This document shows positions 51,002-58,992 of a DNA stretch of 64,000 nt, piece after piece. Numbering within the stretch: the stretch's first letter is position 1; every line of letters begins with the position of its first letter. The translations under genes and the position numbers were made by a program. The notes beneath the pieces are model-generated. The model was not told the DNA's origin and ran no database searches. It saw only the letters and a program-made list of their open reading frames with translations. The stretch is from NCBI GenBank assembly GCA_016865855.1, contig VGNX01000005.1:1-64000 (forward strand), written 5' to 3'. Source of the stretch: Chloroflexota bacterium. GTDB lineage: Bacteria; Chloroflexota; Dehalococcoidia; GIF9; UBA5629.

Positions 51002-51472
51002 TTACTTCTTGCCTCGTGACGGTAAGGCAATCAGAGCCGCTCCCGGAGTAGTTTTCTCACCCTTCCCATTCTCCACCCAAATCTCGCACTCAACAAGGTG
51101 CTCACCACCCTCCTCATATTTCTTGGTCACCTTGCCTTTACACCACCACGTTTCGCCATCATGTGGTTCTTCCATCGTTTTCATCTTCCGTGGGTAGTCC
51201 ATACCGCGGTACTGGCAGGACAACTTTTTGAGCACCCCCTGCTCACCAATGCAGTCAGTCATCAGGTGGCCTAACCAGGCGCGTTTAAGAGCACCATGCA
51301 CAATAGGAGCACCCACGCCCATAGCTTTGGCAAAATCGTCTTCGTAATGCAAGGGGTTAAAATCTCCCGAGGCTCCTGCCCACTGAACCAGCATTCTTGT
51401 TGTGGCAATTTTAGCCAATGGAGTTATTTGACTCCCTACTTCAACATCATCATAATAAACTTGTTTAGCCAT
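51002..51472 (-). CDS. MaoC-type (R)-enoyl-CoA hydratase subunit, catalytic half
   Basis: 156 residues, a single hot-dog domain. The hydratase-2 motif with the catalytic Asp and His is present in ASGDFNPLHYEDDFAKAMG, followed by PIVHGALKRAWLG. The partner encoded 17 bases upstream is the non-identical half (FAS1-type N-terminal MaoC domain). Heteromeric hydratases of this kind are known (HadAB, ChsH1-ChsH2). Predicted to hydrate the enoyl-CoA made by the acyl-CoA dehydrogenase pair of this operon. Confidence 0.87.
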   Translation of the reverse strand: MAKQVYYDDVEVGSQITPLAKIATTRMLVQWAGASGDFNPLHYEDDFAKAMGVGAPIVHGALKRAWLGHLMTDCIGEQGVLKKLSCQYRGMDYPRKMKTMEEPHDGETWWCKGKVTKKYEEGGEHLVECEIWVENGKGEKTTPGAALIALPSRGKK

Positions 51473-51489
51473 ATCTCCTCCTCAATTTC

Positions 51490-51963
51490 TTAGAATTGGA
51501 TGAATGTCGATCGGCCCTTGAGAGCCACTTTGCCTTTCTGATTCACAAAAGTGGTCTCGACCGTAGTGAACATAGTCTTGCCCATTCTCGTTTCTCGTTC
51601 AGTTATGCTAGCAATCTTGGCCGTAGCAGTTAGCACATCTCCAGCGCCGATAGGCTCGACGAATTCAAATTCAACACCGCCATCAAGCAATCGAGTCGGT
51701 GCTCCAGCCTTGATTAAGGAGTCAACTAATTTGAAGACAGAAATCCCACCTTTGATTGGCCACCCAATGAAGCCTGGAGGGCAAATCAGCCTGCCATATT
51801 TGTTTTTGCTGGCGTTCTCTATATCGTTGAATAAAGGATTGGGGTCGCCTATAGCCTGCGCATACCTTTGGATTGCCCCTTCTTCAACCTTGAAAGTAAT
51901 CGGCTCTCCAGAAACACCTATTAGTTTTTTCAACTCATCTGTAATTATAGACCCTTCAGCCAT
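51490..51963 (-). CDS. MaoC-type hydratase subunit, N-terminal-half type (FAS1_DH-like)
   Basis: 157 residues, hot-dog fold of the MaoC-dehydratase N-terminal family. It begins with ITFKVEEGAIQRYAQAIGDPNPLFND, has PPGFIGWPI in place of the catalytic-half signature and lacks the Asp-x-Asn-Pro-x-His active-site set. It would form the substrate-binding half of a heteromeric hydratase with the gene just downstream. A second family segment (VEFEFVEPIGAGDVLTATAKI) lies in the middle. It follows the thiolase gene by 29 bases, with AAGGAGG before the start. Confidence 0.85.
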   Translation of the reverse strand: MAEGSIITDELKKLIGVSGEPITFKVEEGAIQRYAQAIGDPNPLFNDIENASKNKYGRLICPPGFIGWPIKGGISVFKLVDSLIKAGAPTRLLDGGVEFEFVEPIGAGDVLTATAKIASITERETRMGKTMFTTVETTFVNQKGKVALKGRSTFIQF

Positions 51964-51992
51964 GCTTCAGCCTCCTTAAAGCTTATTTTTTA

Positions 51993-53195
51993 TCACAATC
52001 CTACTATAGCAACGCTGACTATATTCATAGCCGGGAAGCCACCCATATTATGAGTAAGACCCAGTTTGGGATTCTTTAGCTGGCGCTCTGGCATCTGAGC
52101 TTTGCCCTGCAACTGTTTGTACATCTCATATAACATCCTTAGACCAGAGGCACCAATAGGATGCCCAAAGCACTTCAATCCACCATCGGGCTGGATAGGT
52201 TGCTCGCCATCCAGATTGAAGCGGCCAGCCTCAATGTCCTCCTTAACCTTCCCCCTGGGGCTGAACTGCAAATCCTCCATAGTTACAGCCTCAGTGATGG
52301 AGAAACAGTCGTGTACCTCAGCCATACTTATCTCTTTGCGCGGATTCTTTACACCGGCCTCGTTATAAGCCAGAACCCCAGCACGGTACCCAGTCTCAAC
52401 ATGAGCACCGTCCCACTTCGTATACATCAACTCCTCACCTGAGCTCAAGGCGATCTGGAGCGCCTTGACATACACAGGGTCAGGCCTGAATTTCTTAGCC
52501 ATGTCAGCTCGAGTAACGATAGCTGCTGCCGAACCGTCACTGACTCCACAGCAGTCAAAAAGCCCCAGAGGCCAGGCAATGATAGGGGCGTTAACCACCT
52601 GCTCTTCAGTCACTTCGCGGCGCAAATGTGCCTTCGGGTTCCTAGACCCATTGTAATGGCTTTTGGATGACACTTTGGCCAGCATCCTTTTGCCCTCCTC
52701 CGGGCTGAGGCCGTAGACAGCAAAGTAGCGGGTAGCCATCATGGCAAAACTCCCGGGAGCGGTTAATTTGGGCATTATAAGTGCATTTTTTGTTCCCATA
52801 AGACCAGGACCACCAGGAAGCCCACCATATCCCGTATCTTTGAGTTTTTCTACGCCCAAAGCTAAAGCTATGTCATAAGCCCCTGAGGCCACCGCGTAAC
52901 ATGCACCCCTAAAAGCCTCTGTGGCAGTAGCACAGAAGTTTTCTACCCTAGTTACCGGGATAAAAGGTAACTTCAGCGCCAATGCCAATGATGTAGCCCC
53001 CTTCCCTACACTCTGCTCTTCAAAATGCACACCAAACCAGGCTGCATTGATATCTTTTTTCTCTATACCTGCGTCCTCGATACATTCTTGGAAGGCGTCG
53101 ACCATCAAATCCTCAGCGCCTTTATTCCACAACTCCCCAAACTTCGTACAACCCATCCCTATGATAGCTACCTTGTCTTTAATACCTTCTGCCAT
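51993..53195 (-). CDS. Thiolase (SCP2/SCPx type) with intact catalytic residues
   Basis: 400 residues. Unlike the two thiolase-fold proteins at 16-18 kb it keeps Cys88 in RVENFCATATEAF, the GHPIGASG motif with its His and the LTHNMGG segment. It would split 3-ketoacyl-CoA with CoA, the last step of beta-oxidation. Sterol-carrier-type thiolases act on branched or bulky acyl chains, which fits the MFE-2-like SDR and the MaoC pair around it. It sits 35 bases after the HMG-CoA-synthase-like gene. Confidence 0.92.
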   Translation of the reverse strand: MAEGIKDKVAIIGMGCTKFGELWNKGAEDLMVDAFQECIEDAGIEKKDINAAWFGVHFEEQSVGKGATSLALALKLPFIPVTRVENFCATATEAFRGACYAVASGAYDIALALGVEKLKDTGYGGLPGGPGLMGTKNALIMPKLTAPGSFAMMATRYFAVYGLSPEEGKRMLAKVSSKSHYNGSRNPKAHLRREVTEEQVVNAPIIAWPLGLFDCCGVSDGSAAAIVTRADMAKKFRPDPVYVKALQIALSSGEELMYTKWDGAHVETGYRAGVLAYNEAGVKNPRKEISMAEVHDCFSITEAVTMEDLQFSPRGKVKEDIEAGRFNLDGEQPIQPDGGLKCFGHPIGASGLRMLYEMYKQLQGKAQMPERQLKNPKLGLTHNMGGFPAMNIVSVAIVGL

Positions 53196-53230
53196 TTTTC
53201 TCCTCCGTAGTTTATTTTAAATTCGGTACT

Positions 53231-54673
53231 CTAGGCACGTATCGGCGTTGCCTTCCAAGCATAGCCATAAACACCAGTGGGTTCATCCACATATCTTCTG
53301 CGGAAGGCCATCTCCACCGGCATGCCCACTTTAACTGAATCAAGGTCACAGTCCGTAAAGTCAAACCAGAATCTGCCTCCTCCTTCAAAATCGACGAATC
53401 CGTAGATTGCCGGCGGGTCAATGCTGGCAGCCAAATTATCACCAGTATAGGTAAAAACGACACCCTTCTTGTCTGAAAAACGGTAGTCTTCCATCTGGTC
53501 AACGGCTCCACAATCAGGATTTACACACACTCTCTGGAACGGATATTGTGGCGTGCCACACTTTTTGCATTTCGAGCCACAAAGCGACAAAATTGCCTTC
53601 CGCTCTCTGAAAAGCGCGGACATCGGAGTGCGAAGACTCATTTCGCCACGCATGCCCATATCCATCGGAGCCAAATTGCGGAAGGCAAGATACTTCTCAT
53701 AGCTAGCGAGCTCCTTTTTTAAGGCCAAATGCTTTTTCACCCCACGCCTATCCCCAACCTTCTTGATGTTTTCAGTCACGTGGAAGAACAGAGCATCGCT
53801 ACCATTACCAAAGCTAGCGACCAAAATCTTGTCTCCAGGCTTGGCATCTTCAAGTGAAGCCACCAACATCATCAAAGGCGAAGCCGCCCCCGTATCTCCC
53901 ACCTTGTCGAGCAACGTATCCTGAATCTGACCCGGCTCAGCACCTAATCGTTTGAGTATGGCAGCATGTTCTCTAACATAAATACCCGGAAATATGATTT
54001 TGGCAAAGTCCTTGATGTTCAAATTATATTTCTTCAGCAGCCCGGAAATCGCTTCGGGTATCATTTTGGCATAACCTTCATCCCGAATAAATCTGTCTTC
54101 CCAGGCGTGTTCAAATTCTTCTGCACTTGTTTTCCAGCGGTCAGGGAAATCATAGGAAACAGAATAGGAACCCTCGAAAGTAGCAATCACCCCATCATCC
54201 GCCAGCAACAAGGCCGCCGCACCATCACCATACAGATGTTCCTGAGGGCCACCAGGCTTGCTTAACCGACAGTCAGAGGCACAGACCAGGATATTGCTTG
54301 AAGTGCCTCCCTTTACAGCATCAAAAGCAGAGACGAGAGCACTGGTACCTGCCTTGCTAGAGCCGATGAAGTCAGCAGTTCTCATATTGGACTGAAGGTC
54401 GAGAGCAACAGCTACTATTGCCGAATTTTGTCTCAGCATATACGGCTGACTGGTAGTAGCAAGATATAAGCCATCTATCTCTTCTCTTTTCAGGCCATTT
54501 ATGCAATCAATCCCGGCAGCCACCGCCATGCTGAGAGTATCCTCATCATGATTGGCAACTGACTTCTCACCCGGTGTGGGAAATGTACCCAGAAAACCTA
54601 CCGCTCCGAAGATAGTATTGTGGTTCATTCGATACCGTGGGATGTAAGCGCCGTATGATTTAATACCTACCAT
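53231..54673 (-). CDS. HMG-CoA-synthase-like protein fused to DUF35, catalytic residues missing
   Basis: 480 residues. Residues 1-310 have the HMG-CoA synthase/KAS-III-like thiolase fold (GIKSYGAYIPRYRMN start, GDGAAALLLADDG, GDTGAASPLMML). The C-terminal part is a DUF35 unit: zinc ribbon with Cys369, 372, 383, 388 and an OB-fold. Known synthases use Glu, Cys and His; here the Glu position of the SESxPY motif is Thr74 (ATTSQPY), and the Cys before KAGT is Ser106 (GSSKAGT). It is thus not an HMG-CoA synthase. By analogy with Ltp2-DUF35 it may cleave a hydroxyacyl-CoA or hold intermediates. It is the first gene of the beta-oxidation operon. Confidence 0.85.
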   Translation of the reverse strand: MVGIKSYGAYIPRYRMNHNTIFGAVGFLGTFPTPGEKSVANHDEDTLSMAVAAGIDCINGLKREEIDGLYLATTSQPYMLRQNSAIVAVALDLQSNMRTADFIGSSKAGTSALVSAFDAVKGGTSSNILVCASDCRLSKPGGPQEHLYGDGAAALLLADDGVIATFEGSYSVSYDFPDRWKTSAEEFEHAWEDRFIRDEGYAKMIPEAISGLLKKYNLNIKDFAKIIFPGIYVREHAAILKRLGAEPGQIQDTLLDKVGDTGAASPLMMLVASLEDAKPGDKILVASFGNGSDALFFHVTENIKKVGDRRGVKKHLALKKELASYEKYLAFRNLAPMDMGMRGEMSLRTPMSALFRERKAILSLCGSKCKKCGTPQYPFQRVCVNPDCGAVDQMEDYRFSDKKGVVFTYTGDNLAASIDPPAIYGFVDFEGGGRFWFDFTDCDLDSVKVGMPVEMAFRRRYVDEPTGVYGYAWKATPIRA

Positions 54674-54710
54674 TAACTAACCTCCTATGATAGCATTTTG
54701 GGCCGAATGG

Positions 54711-54739
54711 ACTATAACATAGACTTTATTCCCTGTCAA
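54711..54739 (-). promoter_or_regulatory. Promoter of the beta-oxidation operon
   Basis: On the minus strand, TTGACA (54739-54734) and TATAGT (54716-54711), spacing 17, about 40 bases before the start at 54673. A near-consensus promoter with a tandem repeat immediately upstream of the -35. Confidence 0.68.
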
Positions 54740-54742
54740 ACC

Positions 54743-54766
54743 TTGACCAATAGCTTGACCAATAGC
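54743..54766. promoter_or_regulatory. Two exact tandem copies of TTGACCAATAGC next to the -35 box
   Basis: TTGACCAATAGC occupies 54743-54754 and again 54755-54766, starting four bases upstream of the -35 of the minus-strand promoter. Repeats in this place, about one helical turn each, are typical of activator sites. The adjacent MarR-type regulator recognises a different-looking palindrome, so another protein may bind here. Confidence 0.5.
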
Positions 54767-54870
54767 TTTTCTGAAATAAATCGCACAAATTAAATTCCTT
54801 TCTTGCTGATATATACCACTAGTGAACATGGGGGTCGGTAAAAATAGAAAACAACGTTAGCCTGCGGTAC

Positions 54871-54899
54871 TTGACAAATAAGACCAATCATTTTACAAT
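54871..54899 (+). promoter_or_regulatory. Promoter of the MarR/Fe-S locus
   Basis: TTGACA at 54871-54876 and TACAAT at 54894-54899, spacing 17: a strong sigma70-type promoter. The last base of the -10 is also the first base of the palindromic operator, so a bound regulator would block RNA polymerase. Confidence 0.72.
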
Positions 54900-54921
54900 G
54901 TGCACAAAATAATTGTGCACA
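54899..54921. promoter_or_regulatory. Palindromic operator, probable MarR autoregulation site
   Basis: TGTGCACAA (54899-54907) and TTGTGCACA (54913-54921) are perfect inverted repeats around AATAA. It covers the predicted transcription start and ends 20 bases before the regulator's start codon. Length and symmetry are those of MarR-family operators. Confidence 0.7.
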
Positions 54922-54941
54922 AAGAAATAGGAGTAGCAAAC

Positions 54942-55364
54942 ATGTATGACGCCAGAAAGCATATCTGTTTCAACTTAGGTCGAGTTATGCGCCGTGTGTA
55001 CGACTACTACGAAAAGCGACTATCTCCATTCGGACTGACACCACCACAGTACTTTGTGTTCAACGCCTTATGGATGGGCGACGGCATCACCATCGGTGAG
55101 CTTGGAGACAGAGTCTCATTGGACAGCTCGACACTTACCGGCATTATCGACAGGATGGAGAAGAGCGGCTATGTGGAACGTAAGCCAAACCCCGACGACA
55201 GAAGGTCAGCATTAGTATTCCTTACCGAAAAGGCAAAAGAACTAGGATCTCGCATTTTGGAGTTCGCTGACGAGTTAGACACGACCTTAAAACAGCCATT
55301 CTCCAAAAAGGACATGGCTACCTTTGAAAAGGTTCTCAGAGCCCTAGGAGAGGCAAGCGCTTGA
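54942..55364 (+). CDS. MarR family transcriptional regulator
   Basis: 140 residues from the ATG at 54942 (GGAG upstream); an in-frame GTG at 54900 lies inside the operator and is rejected. The winged helix is complete: helix SPFGLTPPQYFVFNALW, GITIGELGDRVSLDSSTLTGIIDRMEKSG (recognition helix), and the wing DDRRSALVFLTEKA with the conserved DxRS motif. Terminal helices make the dimer. The gene lies divergent from the beta-oxidation operon and first in the plus-strand Fe-S locus. It likely represses itself and possibly both sides, releasing DNA on binding an aromatic or acyl ligand (inference). Confidence 0.92.
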   Translation: MYDARKHICFNLGRVMRRVYDYYEKRLSPFGLTPPQYFVFNALWMGDGITIGELGDRVSLDSSTLTGIIDRMEKSGYVERKPNPDDRRSALVFLTEKAKELGSRILEFADELDTTLKQPFSKKDMATFEKVLRALGEASA

Positions 55365-55399
55365 ACACAGAAGTAGGAAATGAATTGAGAAGGAGGACT

Positions 55400-56341
55400 A
55401 TGAAAAAAACTAAATTGTGCGAATTTTTAGGAATCGAGCACCCCATCATTCTGGGCGCAATGGGAGGTATCTCCACTGGCAAATTAGCCGCAGCTGTATC
55501 TAACGCAGGCGCCCTTGGTTCAGTAGCCACAGCCTTTATCTCCGTTGAAGAGGCTCGGCGTGAAATTCAAGAATGCAAACGCCTCACTGCTAAACCATTT
55601 GCGGTCAATTGCCCGCTTTTCAGGCCAGATGTCACTGAAATGCTGGATGCCATTGTGGAAGAGGGTGTCAGTATAATCTCCACATCAGCAGGCAGCCCAG
55701 ACAGATGGACAGAAAAAATCAAAGGCTCAGGAGCAAAATGGCTGCACGTGGTATCTAATGTAAGAGGCGCAGTAAGGGCAGCCGCTGCTGGAGTGGATGT
55801 AGTCATCGCTGAAGGTACCGAATCAGGGGGGATTGCCTCCAGAGACGAAATCACAACTATGGTGCTAATACCCCAGGTTGTAGACGCAGTGAAAGTGCCA
55901 GTCGTGGCAGCAGGCGGCATAGCTGATGCTCGAGGGTTTCTGGCTGCTTTGGCATTAGGAGCTCAGGGAGTTCAAATGGGTACTGCTTTTCTGGCTACCA
56001 AAGAATGCGACCGGGTAAGCGATACTTACAAACAAGTGCTGCTTAACGCCTCAGATATTGCTACTGGGCTAGCTACTCGTAAGGCATATCCTGTAAGGAT
56101 AATCAAGAACAAACTCTTCGACACCCTTCAGCACCTGGATGAAGAAGGCAAGTCACGGGAGGAGATACAAATGATGCTCGCTCCAAAGATGATGAACCTG
56201 TCCCAGGAGAACGACCCTGAGAACGGACTCTACGTTGCAGGACAGGTAGCAGGGCTGATCAATGAGATAAAGACGGTGAAGGAACTGATTGAAGGCATCG
56301 TCACAGAGTCTGAGAGGCTTTATCGTAGCCTGGCAGGTTAG
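55400..56341 (+). CDS. FMN-dependent nitronate monooxygenase / FabK-like oxidoreductase
   Basis: 313 residues from the ATG at 55400 with AAGGAGG six bases upstream. TIM-barrel of the 2-nitropropane dioxygenase family: HPIILGAMGGISTGKLAAAVSNAGALG start, flavin-phosphate segments EGTESGGI and AAGGIADARGFLAAL, and GAQGVQMGTAFLAT. Members include nitronate monooxygenases, FabK enoyl reductases and many uncharacterised enzymes beside acyl-CoA catabolism genes. Here the context (MarR, Fe-S proteins, acyl-CoA ligase) favours a reductase or dehydrogenase acting on a CoA thioester. Position 36 bases after the regulator suggests cotranscription. Confidence 0.88.
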   Translation: MKKTKLCEFLGIEHPIILGAMGGISTGKLAAAVSNAGALGSVATAFISVEEARREIQECKRLTAKPFAVNCPLFRPDVTEMLDAIVEEGVSIISTSAGSPDRWTEKIKGSGAKWLHVVSNVRGAVRAAAAGVDVVIAEGTESGGIASRDEITTMVLIPQVVDAVKVPVVAAGGIADARGFLAALALGAQGVQMGTAFLATKECDRVSDTYKQVLLNASDIATGLATRKAYPVRIIKNKLFDTLQHLDEEGKSREEIQMMLAPKMMNLSQENDPENGLYVAGQVAGLINEIKTVKELIEGIVTESERLYRSLAG

Positions 56342-56413
56342 ATCTCATGTAGAGCACAATGACGTGACCCCTATATACTATATATAAGGTAAAGAAAAAA
56401 GGAGGAAATTAAA

Positions 56414-57628
56414 ATGTCCAAGCCAAGAAAGCCAAAGAAGGAGATTACCGTAGCCGAGCAAGAAGTTTACCGACGTTTTATGGACTGGCTGAAGCAAACG
56501 TGGTACGGTCTGCCTGAGGCGGATGAACTCATGCCCTTAATTATAGCTACCTATACCCCAGAAGAGGCCTCCCTGCTAACTGGTATGCCCTTTTCGGGCA
56601 GAAATCTCGAGGAACTGGCTGAAATAAAACAGATGGACCCTGCCGAACTACGCAAACGGCTTGATGCGATGGCTAGAAAGGGCCTCGTCTTTCGCACCGT
56701 TAGAGGCGACACTGTCCGCTACAGCCTCAATGATTCAATGTTCGTGACTTTTCGGAGCACCTTCTGGCCCGGACGCACCAACGAGCGAAGCAAGGCTATC
56801 GCACCTGTTGCTAATCAATACTATTACCACGGTGCCTGGGACCAGTATAAGCACACACACCTGAAGGGCCTACGGGCATTGCCCATTACAGCGACGATAG
56901 AGGACACCCGCCAAATTTTGCCCTATGAAGAAGTGGTCAAGGTACTGAAGCAGCACGACTATTTTACTGTTTCCATCTGCCCATGCAAGCACCGCAAAAA
57001 CATCGACCCGAACTTTCCCAATTGTAAATATCCCACCGAGGTCTGCCTCCACTTTGGCAGGCTCGGCCACTATATTGTCGAAAATGGTTTAGGTCGTGAA
57101 ATCACCCGCCAGGAGACCGAGGAAATTCTGCGCCAGTGCGCTGAAGCCGGTTTGGTACACGGAGTCTCAAACATGCAGGAGGGGCCAGACACCATCTGCA
57201 ATTGCGACCCATGCTGCTGCATTATGCTCGAGGCGTTCCACAAACTGAAGCATGCAGAGGGTATGACCCCGTCCAACTACCGGGTCCGCACTAACCGTGA
57301 GACTTGCATTGGCTGCGGCCTCTGTGTCAAGCGGTGCCCCATGGAAGCGCTGCATCTCGAAGACTTACCAGAGGCCAAAGGCAGGATTACTGTGGTAGTC
57401 GAGACCGGAAGCAGCAAGAAAGAGCTGAAAAACAAAAGTGGCAAGGTGTCGGTGGCCAATACCGACATATGTATCGGATGTGGTGTTTGCGCCTACAAAT
57501 GCCCCACAAAGTCGCTGCTCCTTGAGCGTAGGGAGATTATCAAACATCCGCCGAAGGATGTGCGCGAATATATGACGTTACTCACAGCAGATTTTGCCGC
57601 TGCCCATGTCCAACGAGAAAGGGGGTAA
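56414..57628 (+). CDS. Winged-helix / Cys-rich / 2x[4Fe-4S] ferredoxin protein, paralogue 1
   Basis: 404 residues, uncharacterised. About residues 45-110 look like a winged helix (YTPEEASLLTGMPF, LRKRLDAMARKGLVF, RGDTVRYSLND). The middle has a Cys cluster CPCKH with further Cys in FPNCKYPTEVCLHFG (about 188-210) and CNCDPCCC (about 262-269). The C-terminus is a two-cluster ferredoxin, CIGCGLCVKRCP and CIGCGVCAYKCP (about 298-365). So it should bind at least two [4Fe-4S] clusters and perhaps a third metal centre. AAAGGAGG before the ATG. Two paralogues follow. Possible roles: electron carrier to a reductase, or a redox-sensing regulator; no function is known to me. Confidence 0.85.
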   Translation: MSKPRKPKKEITVAEQEVYRRFMDWLKQTWYGLPEADELMPLIIATYTPEEASLLTGMPFSGRNLEELAEIKQMDPAELRKRLDAMARKGLVFRTVRGDTVRYSLNDSMFVTFRSTFWPGRTNERSKAIAPVANQYYYHGAWDQYKHTHLKGLRALPITATIEDTRQILPYEEVVKVLKQHDYFTVSICPCKHRKNIDPNFPNCKYPTEVCLHFGRLGHYIVENGLGREITRQETEEILRQCAEAGLVHGVSNMQEGPDTICNCDPCCCIMLEAFHKLKHAEGMTPSNYRVRTNRETCIGCGLCVKRCPMEALHLEDLPEAKGRITVVVETGSSKKELKNKSGKVSVANTDICIGCGVCAYKCPTKSLLLERREIIKHPPKDVREYMTLLTADFAAAHVQRERG

Positions 57629-57729
57629 AGCATATATTTATGTATGTACGCTAGGTGAATAAAGCCTTACACCATTGATTTGAAGCTGACAAACCAAACA
57701 ATAATAACTAAATAAAGGAGGAAAATGAT

Positions 57730-58908
57730 ATGTCTGAGCAGGAGATTTACAAGCGTTTTATCGACTGGATGAAACAAACGTGGTACGGTCTGCCCGAGGC
57801 AGATGAAATGGAACCGTTCATCATGGCCCTCTACACACCTGAAGAGGCATCATTATTGACAGGCATGCCTTTTGGGGGTAAAAGTCTCTAGGAGCTTGCC
57901 CAGATGAAACAGACGGACCCCGCTCAGTTGAGCCAGCAATTAGATGCATTAGCCAAAAAAGGCTTCGTCTTCCGCGTTGTCAAAGGTGATACCGTGCGCT
58001 ACAGTCTAAACGATGCCTTTTTCACTCAGCGCACTACTTTCTGGCCCGGGCGCAAAGACGAGCGCAGCAAAACCCTGGCACCTCTGGCGAACCAATACTA
58101 TTATCACGGCTTCTTTGACCCGTATGCCGAGGTGAATACAAAAGGACTAAGGGCACTGCCCATCGAAGGCACCATCGAGGACACGCGGGAAATATTGCCC
58201 TACGAAGAAGTCACCAAAGTGCTGGATTCCCAAGATTATTTCACTGTCACAACCTGCCCTTGCAAACATCGAAAAAACCTCGACCCTGATTTTCCGAATT
58301 GCGAGCACCCAACTGAGGTTTGCCTGCACTTTGGCAGGCTTGGCCACTATATTGTCGAAAATGGTCTGGGACGTGAAATCACCCGTCGCGAAGCCGAAGA
58401 TATACTACACCAATGTGCTGAAGTAGGGCTAGTTCACGGAATAGCTAACCAGCAGGAAGGTGTAGATACCATCTGCAACTGCTGCAAATGCTGCTGCATA
58501 TGGTTCGAGGCATTCTACAAATTAAAACATTCTATGAGCATGAGTCCGTCAAACTACCACATCCGCATCAACTCGCAGACTTGCATCGGTTGCGGTTTAT
58601 GTGTCAAGCGCTGCCCCATGGAAGCATTGCATCTGGAGGATCTCCCAGAAGCCAAGGGCAGAGTTACCGTAGTGGCATCAGAGAAAGAGGGTAAGAAGGA
58701 GCTTAAGAACAAGATTGGCAAGGTATCGGTAGTCAACCCTGACTTCTGTATCGGCTGTGGCGTGTGCGCCTATAAATGCCAGACAAAGTCGCTCGTGCTG
58801 GAACGCCGTGAAGTTATCCAATATCCGCCGCAGACCGGACGTGACTATGTTATGCAGTTCATCGCTGAACGACAGGCTGCCCAAGCTCATCCTGAACAGC
58901 AGAGATAA
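57730..58908 (+). pseudogene. Winged-helix / Cys-rich / ferredoxin protein, paralogue 2, interrupted by an amber codon
   Basis: The ATG at 57730 has AAAGGAGG upstream and the frame matches paralogue 1 from its residue 15 on (QEIYKRFIDWMKQTWYGLP). Codon 54 is TAG (57889-57891), where paralogue 1 has a Glu codon (GRNLEELAEI versus GKSL-stop-ELAQM). The same frame then runs on without change to 58908, through FFTQRTTFWPGR, CPCKH, CNCCKCCC and both ferredoxin motifs. All Cys are kept. Reading could restart at the ATG at 57904, giving 334 residues without the first part of the winged helix. Either a fresh nonsense mutation, a sequencing error, or a true split; intact rest suggests it is recent. 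Confidence 0.75.
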
Positions 58909-58992
58909 CGTCAAGAGAGCAGAATGAAGGTGAACAAGGAGTAAATATAGCGGTACGATTAATAACAGAATAATGGATTAAGGAAGGCAAGG

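Noticed and set aside
57889-57891. Amber codon as pyrrolysine or programmed readthrough
   Set aside because: No pylT/pylS-like genes or downstream structure in the window, and a single G-to-T change from the paralogue's Glu codon explains it.
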